The notes below the pieces were generated by a model. That model was not told the DNA's origin, made no database searches, and was given only the letters and a program-made list of their open reading frames with translations. A stretch of DNA of 64,000 nucleotides from Typhlomys cinereus. Its lineage: Eukaryota; Chordata; Mammalia; Rodentia; Platacanthomyidae. The stretch is from NCBI GenBank assembly GCA_023101885.1, contig JALPQD010000393.1:248001-312000 (forward strand), read 5' to 3'. Position 1 is the first letter of the stretch; each line of letters starts with the position of its first letter. The position numbers and the translations under genes are program-made. Of this stretch, positions 59,477 through 64,000 are shown piece by piece.

Positions 59477-60312
59477 TGTTGTTTTGTTTTTTAGGACCTT
59501 TCAGTTTCTGTGTGTTTTTCACTGAACCGATGTAGTCGGTATTGTTACACTTGCCAGTTATTACTAGTGCTTGCCTTGGATTGGGTATGTTTGTGTATTG
59601 GTATTGTTATATCCTAGATGAGGCTACCAGGCTGTTAGTACGTCAGTTAAGTCAGGTTATGTTACCATGGGGTGAATATTCGTTTGGTAGTGCACTTTTA
59701 CGATTTAGTATCTTGGTGAAATGTGGGGGTGAGTGGTATACTCTCTGGAGTTGTATGTTTTGAGGTGGCTGTATGAGAAAGTTGATCTACAGCATTGATA
59801 CTTTAAAGGATTAGTAAGGTGAAAAGAAAAAGTTTACTTATCTTTGGGCTGGATGAGAAGAATCTCGCCCACGTGATATACTGATTGTAGTGGAGTCCAG
59901 ATGTATGGCCTGTGTTCCCTTTGTTCCTTAGAGTTTTGCTTGAGTTTCCTTTGGACTCTATTGAATTCTGAGTAGCAGTGTGTCTTCCGTGGGCCACGTG
60001 GGTAGGTCCCCGGTGGGCCAGAGAGGCAGAGGGTCTGATGTTGATGTCAGAATTCTTCACCTGCGACCTGGGGGGGGGGCGGAGGCGCATGGGGGCGGGA
60101 GGGTGAGAGGGGCTGGGGTCTGGGGCGGGGCCCTGGGGGCACAGCCAGTGGCAGTCGGGTGCGGTGCTGCTGGCCGGGCGGCTCCGGGATGGGGGGTGGG
60201 GCTGGGCTGGGCTCTCTTGCTCTCTGGCTCACCTGGGAAGGTCGGTGCGGAGGGGGGCGGGGCCCCGGGGGCAAAGCTGGTGGCCGCTTGGCTCGGTGCT
60301 GCTGGCCGGGCC
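59477..60312 (-). promoter_or_regulatory. L1-2 5'UTR / internal promoter region, GC-rich with 132-bp repeat
   Basis: In L1 the 5'UTR holds an internal RNA polymerase II promoter. Here about 570 bp next to ORF1 are AT-rich and contain two CACGTG E-box motifs (59870-59875, 59995-60000). The outermost 260 bp (60050-60312) are strongly GC-rich with many CpGs. Within it gcggggccc...gggggca and ggtgctgctggccgggc each occur twice at a spacing of exactly 132 bp (60126/60258 and 60163/60295). This suggests about two tandem monomers as known for some rodent L1 promoters. The 147-residue plus frame here is a GC-composition artefact. Confidence 0.75.
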
Positions 60313-60371
60313 GCTGTGTTCTCTCTTAAGTCAGGAATTTGGACATGGGAAATAAGGAAAATAGCTATACA
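60313..60371 (+). mobile_element. MaLR-type LTR, right part (resumes after L1-2)
   Basis: After the target duplication the text ttaagtcaggaatttggaca, aaataaggaaaatagctata, ca continues the expected LTR end ('cagggtatttt..aacaagaaaagtaact..taca'-type). Joined with 53132-53428 it gives a LTR of about 340 bp. Confidence 0.65.
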
Positions 60372-60846
60372 AAACAAGACTTCGTTTATCGTGATGAATT
60401 TTAATTGGTTTGCCTACACATAAATGAGAAAGGAGGTTACAATAGAGAAAAAAGATGCCGTATGTAGACTTCACTCAACTTGTAAAAATTGTCCTCACTA
60501 GATGTTTTTGTACTACTAGATTGGAAGTAGCAATTCTTCATAGTCATCCAAAAAAGGTACTGCTTTTGTTTTAGAGCATAGGAGACCTTCAGGTAACAGA
60601 AAAAATAGAATGCATACTATTGCAATTATTCATTGCCAGCTATTTATCTAATATGTAGCCACAAACACAAATCATAATGACATCAAGCAACCAGTTTCTA
60701 ATGCTCATACTCCTTTAGGTCAGGTTTGAGTAAGAGTGCAGTGTCTCTAACTTGTCTTTCCTCCCTGAGATCCGACTGGAAGGCTGGAGCAAATCTGAAC
60801 AGACTCCCTAAGCATCCATTCCTATGTTTAGAAGCTAGCTAATTTT
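60372..60846. other. Unique sequence, no gene seen
   Basis: Nothing recognised. Confidence 0.4.
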
Positions 60847-61080
<234 letters not shown>

Positions 61081-62798
61081 TGAACTTCAGTACCATATGG
61101 ATATAGTAAAATTTCAACTTTTGGTGTCTCTTTAATTTTAAGGGGAGATACAGTTTTTTTCCAGGTCACAGGGCCCAAGACAACTGGCTATAGGAAGAGT
61201 GTGAACATCCTAAGCTTCACACATACTTTATGTAACATTTTATTCAACTGGTTCTCAGGTTTCTGGAAGATTTCCAATAATGCAATGTGTGTGGCCTGAA
61301 TATTAGTACTGACATTGAAATGGCAATATTTCGATTTTCTCAGAAAGTCTGTGCTTGTTGCCAAACAGGTACATAAGATGCATAAAATGGAAGAAACCAA
61401 GTTTAAAAATTATCTTAAAATGGTTGCCTTTAAAACTGTTCCTCAGTAATAAGATATTTGGCTTTTTCACATTATTAGTGAAGAATGTTAATATTCTCTA
61501 CCTAATAGCTTATTAGTGACCTGCAAAACTCTTTAGCCATTTATGCAAAATATTCACTGCACTGAAATTTTACTAAAATTATTCTGATATCTTCGCATGA
61601 AGCTGTTTATATGTATCTAATGCAATTGTGGGTTTTATATAATTTAGTAAGTTACTGTAAATCTATTTAAATCTTAAATCACTATAATTTGACCCATGAA
61701 AATTATCACTGCATTTTATTTATTTTTTATCCCTTGGTTAAATATATCTTGATGTGGTAAGCAAGCAGCTCTTTCAGCTTTATTAATATGTATGGCCTTC
61801 TCTGCATAAGGTTGGTTTCTTCAAATTTATAGTGGTTGCTGGCATTAGGAATAAAATGAACAGGTCTGCTTAGCTCTGCAGAAAATAAAATAAAAAGTAA
61901 TTCCATCAACTTTCTTTTGAGTTGTTTGCACTAAATGCAATTCTCATGTTACAAGGTTAGTTCAAGCTGACATTTAAATCGTTATCCGGGGTCATAGCTG
62001 AAATATGTTGAATTATGTATTTAAATGTGTGGACACACATTATCTTCACATGGAATAAAACAAAGTAATCAGACTTCTGCTTCCTTTCTCTGCCAGAGCC
62101 TACAGTGTTATTTTGCACTTGCTAGAGGAAATTTGGAGACGTGTTATTCTCCTCTGGTCGATTTTCACACGATGGCGATTCTACTGCAGTGTAGTGTAAA
62201 AAGTATTTATTAAAAGCAATTCCCCTCTGGCACTTGGAAATGAAAGACAATAGAAGTGTGTTGTTTTGCTCTCTGGGAAGGGTTCACATTTTGTGAGCTG
62301 ATGAAAAAGTTTAGTGTATCACAGCCTTAAACAAATATCCATGCTTGCCCCTAAAGAAGAAAGTAGTGGTTTTCAAAAATTCTTCAGAAACTTGAAGAAT
62401 GATGTCTGGCATCTTTAAATGGAGATATTCCAGTCCTTTCAAATTTCAGCCTTGGTTTGCTCCAATCAAAGATTCCATCCTTTGCGTGAGCTCCCCCCCA
62501 GCACATCTTCCCTGCTGCCAGTGTCTAAGGATATCATAATTAATGGACATATTTACAGTCTCTACATATTGGCTTTTATAATATAGAATTAGTCTTACTA
62601 ATGGAAGTAAAAGGCCACCTGAGTGAGCAGGAAGCATGTGTGCCCTCTGAACTAGTTGTTCCCCAAGTGATGGAGCCCCACATAGAGCACGCAGTAGGGC
62701 ACCTGTGAGAGACCAGAGAAATGAAATGATTCCATTTAAATTGAGCTTAGTGAACTTTATTAGGGTGACATCTCATGGAAGCTAATCCCTGGGGTGCT
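61081..62798. other. Unique, repeat-poor sequence, no gene seen
   Basis: About 1.7 kb with no recognised interspersed repeat. Small open frames (60-73 residues) have no recognised motif. The lack of repeats over 61.5-62.7 kb makes it a candidate for non-coding conservation, which the sequence alone cannot show. Confidence 0.45.
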
Positions 62799-63220
62799 GT
62801 TGCAGTCAGCCCGCATGGTTGCTGATAAATGACATCAAACGGCATAAGGGAACAAGGGATTTATTTTCTCTTATGATTACTGGTTACAGTTCTTAGTCCA
62901 GCTTGATGGGAGAGCATGCACCAACCTCAGGTACAAGGGAACTGGCCACACCATTCTACACAACAGCTGAGAGAGGGACAATCCTTACTTGTCAGATCAG
63001 CTTGTCTGGCCAAGTGTACAAAAGGATGCCAACTCTCTCAACCAGCTCTCCGTGATTTATCCAGGACCTCTTCCCACCCACCATAGGCTGGGCCTTCCCC
63101 ATCAGCTAGACAATCTCTTGCAAGTTTGCTCTGGGCCTAACTCAACCACTAATTCTCTACAAATGTGCCCAAAACTCAAACCTTCAACTGTTAAGTTGAC
63201 ACCTGTTCCTAACTATGACA
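62799..63220 (-). mobile_element. MaLR-type LTR (MT-like), complete length
   Basis: The plus strand starts tgttgcagtcagcccgcatg and gttgctgataaatgacatca, has aacaagggatttattttctc, ccaccataggctgggccttc and tcaaccactaattctctac, and ends gttaagttgacacctgttcc, taactatgaca. The 'ttaagttgacac' near the right end is the reverse of the MT 'tgtcaacttgac' motif. About 420 bp, TG...CA ends. The 100-residue plus frame at 62989-63291 is within the LTR. Confidence 0.75.
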
Positions 63221-63444
63221 AGTGCCTTACACAACTTGTGGCATTTTGGCCGATCAGCAATTATTACTGCTTATTTAAGCCTCAGAAGTAATCTTATAGA
63301 TCGCAAAAGTTTCTTGAGCCCTAGGAGTCGCATAAATTCCCTTTCTTCCTCCAGGAAAGAACGTTCATTTCAGAGAAAAATGGCTACATTTTATGTGCCA
63401 TTATGTGTGTTTGTATGTGTTTATTGGTGCACAAGCTCCATTTA
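63221..63444. other. Unique spacer
   Basis: Nothing recognised. Confidence 0.4.
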
Positions 63445-63460
63445 TAAAGGTCTTGTCTAG

Positions 63461-63726
63461 GGGCTGGAGAGGTGGCTCAGGGGTTAAGCCTCTGCCTTGC
63501 AGGCAGAAGGTCCTGAGTTCGGATCCTAGATCCCATGTATAGACGCCAGGCGGAAGAGGGGGCGGCCTGCATTTCTGGTCCTGGTAGGGCGGAGCCTGTG
63601 AATCCCAGGGCAGAGTAAACAAGGAGGAGGTGGAGGCGGTCCATGGTGGTTCCCGAATTCGCCTGTGGCTCTACAGACACACACACATGCGCACGCACAT
63701 ACATACGCACACACACACAATTGAAT
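63461..63726 (+). mobile_element. CA-tailed tRNA-head SINE, young full-length (copy 5)
   Basis: Head: gggctggagaggtggctcag, gggttaagcctctgccttgc, aggcagaaggtcctgagttc, ggatcc, with pol III A-box (tggctcaggggtta) and B-box (gagttcggatcc) text. Body: gacgccaggcggaagagg, gggcggagcctgtgaatccc, gtggaggcggtccatggtgg, ttcccgaattcgcctgtggc. Tail: (CA)n with CACGCA steps, then aattgaa. Perfect 16-bp target duplication TAAAGGTCTTGTCTAG at 63445-63460 and 63727-63742. The body is GC-richer than in copies 1-4, suggesting a younger subfamily. Not the mouse B2 body. Confidence 0.95.
63677..63720. repeat. (CA)n tail of SINE copy 5
   Basis: CA units interrupted by TG/CG steps; forms the 3' tail of the SINE. 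Confidence 0.9.
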
Positions 63727-63742
63727 TAAAGGTCTTGTCTAG

Positions 63743-64000
63743 CTTCTTAGAACAATTTTGCTGCTAATTCCTGATTTTCAGGGAACTTGCTTTCTCAAAG
63801 GATAATATCATGTTACAATAATACATTGCTTAAAATTTACTACTCATTTCATAAATATACTATTCCTTAAATACTGAGCAATGAATTATGGAAATTGCAG
63901 AAGATGCCCCTGAAGACACATACTTAGTGAACTAGTTTTATGAATGGCTTTATGAAGGCATGTCAATCCTGATTTGCATGCTTTCCCTGCCTCTGTGGCA
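63743..64000. other. Unique sequence to window end
   Basis: Nothing recognised. Confidence 0.4.

Larger units (their letters stand above)
53429..60312 (-). mobile_element. LINE-1 element L1-2, full-length, inactive, carrying an ID-like SINE
   Basis: A 6.9-kb full-length L1 on the minus strand. Tail and 3'UTR at 53429-54462, ORF2 at 54463-58395 (interrupted by a SINE), a 57-bp inter-ORF gap, ORF1 at 58453-59476, and a 5'UTR of about 830 bp to 60312 with a GC-rich start. Target duplication GCTGTGTCCTCTCTT at 53414-53428 and GCTGTGTTCTCTCTT at 60313-60327, one mismatch in 15. Outside the duplication a MaLR LTR resumes, so the insertion is exact. The body is close to L1-1 in sequence but has a different 5'UTR and a different set of lesions. 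Not capable of autonomous movement. Confidence 0.97.

Noticed and set aside
59980..60423. A 147-residue Gly/Ala-rich frame with CpG-rich DNA, possibly a host first exon in a CpG island
   Set aside because: The GC-rich block ends exactly at the L1-2 target duplication, so it is the L1 5'UTR and not a host promoter.

Overview
The window is mammalian nuclear DNA, and the repeats point to a rodent: B1 (7SL-derived), B3- and B4/RSINE1-like SINEs, MaLR-type (MT/ORR1-like) LTRs, Lx-like L1 tails, and older mammalian MIR and L2. The most recent-looking SINEs have a tRNA-like head, a body I do not recognise from mouse or rat, and a (CA)n tail. I therefore favour a mouse-related (myodont) rodent other than mouse or rat. 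The species cannot be fixed from this sequence alone.

I found no host protein-coding exon, tRNA, rRNA or snRNA gene that I can support. The window reads as an AT-rich gene desert or a large intron, and all convincing coding capacity belongs to LINE-1 (L1) elements. Positions 1-30 kb are mostly unique or very old sequence. They carry scattered SINEs, a gammaretrovirus-like solo LTR (about 7.38-7.69 kb), three short 5'-truncated L1 tails with target-site duplications (20.3, 26.9 and 28.7 kb), and a direct duplication of about 440 bp (22.70-23.14 and 24.04-24.48 kb) that carries a B1 in each copy.

From 30.6 to 36.4 kb lies a nearly complete minus-strand L1 (called L1-1), flanked by a 13-bp duplication and inserted into the tail of an older SINE. 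Older plus-strand Lx-type L1 remnants occupy 39.6-41.4 kb and 43.0-44.9 kb; the second holds an unrecognised insert of about 760 bp. The 45-53 kb stretch holds two complete copies of the CA-tailed SINE and several MaLR LTRs.

From 53.1 to 60.4 kb is a three-level nest. A plus-strand MaLR LTR is split by a full-length minus-strand L1 (L1-2, about 6.9 kb, 15-bp target duplication, GC-rich 5'UTR with a 132-bp repeat). L1-2 is itself split by a short ID-like SINE (14-bp duplication) inside its endonuclease coding region. Both L1s are dead: each has a lesion at the reverse transcriptase catalytic motif plus other breaks. The last 3.6 kb are largely unique, with a MaLR LTR and a very young CA-tailed SINE (perfect 16-bp duplication) near the end.

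The genes do not cooperate in a host pathway. The biology here is retrotransposon history: L1 machinery can mobilise SINEs in trans, and the nested insertions give a relative timeline.
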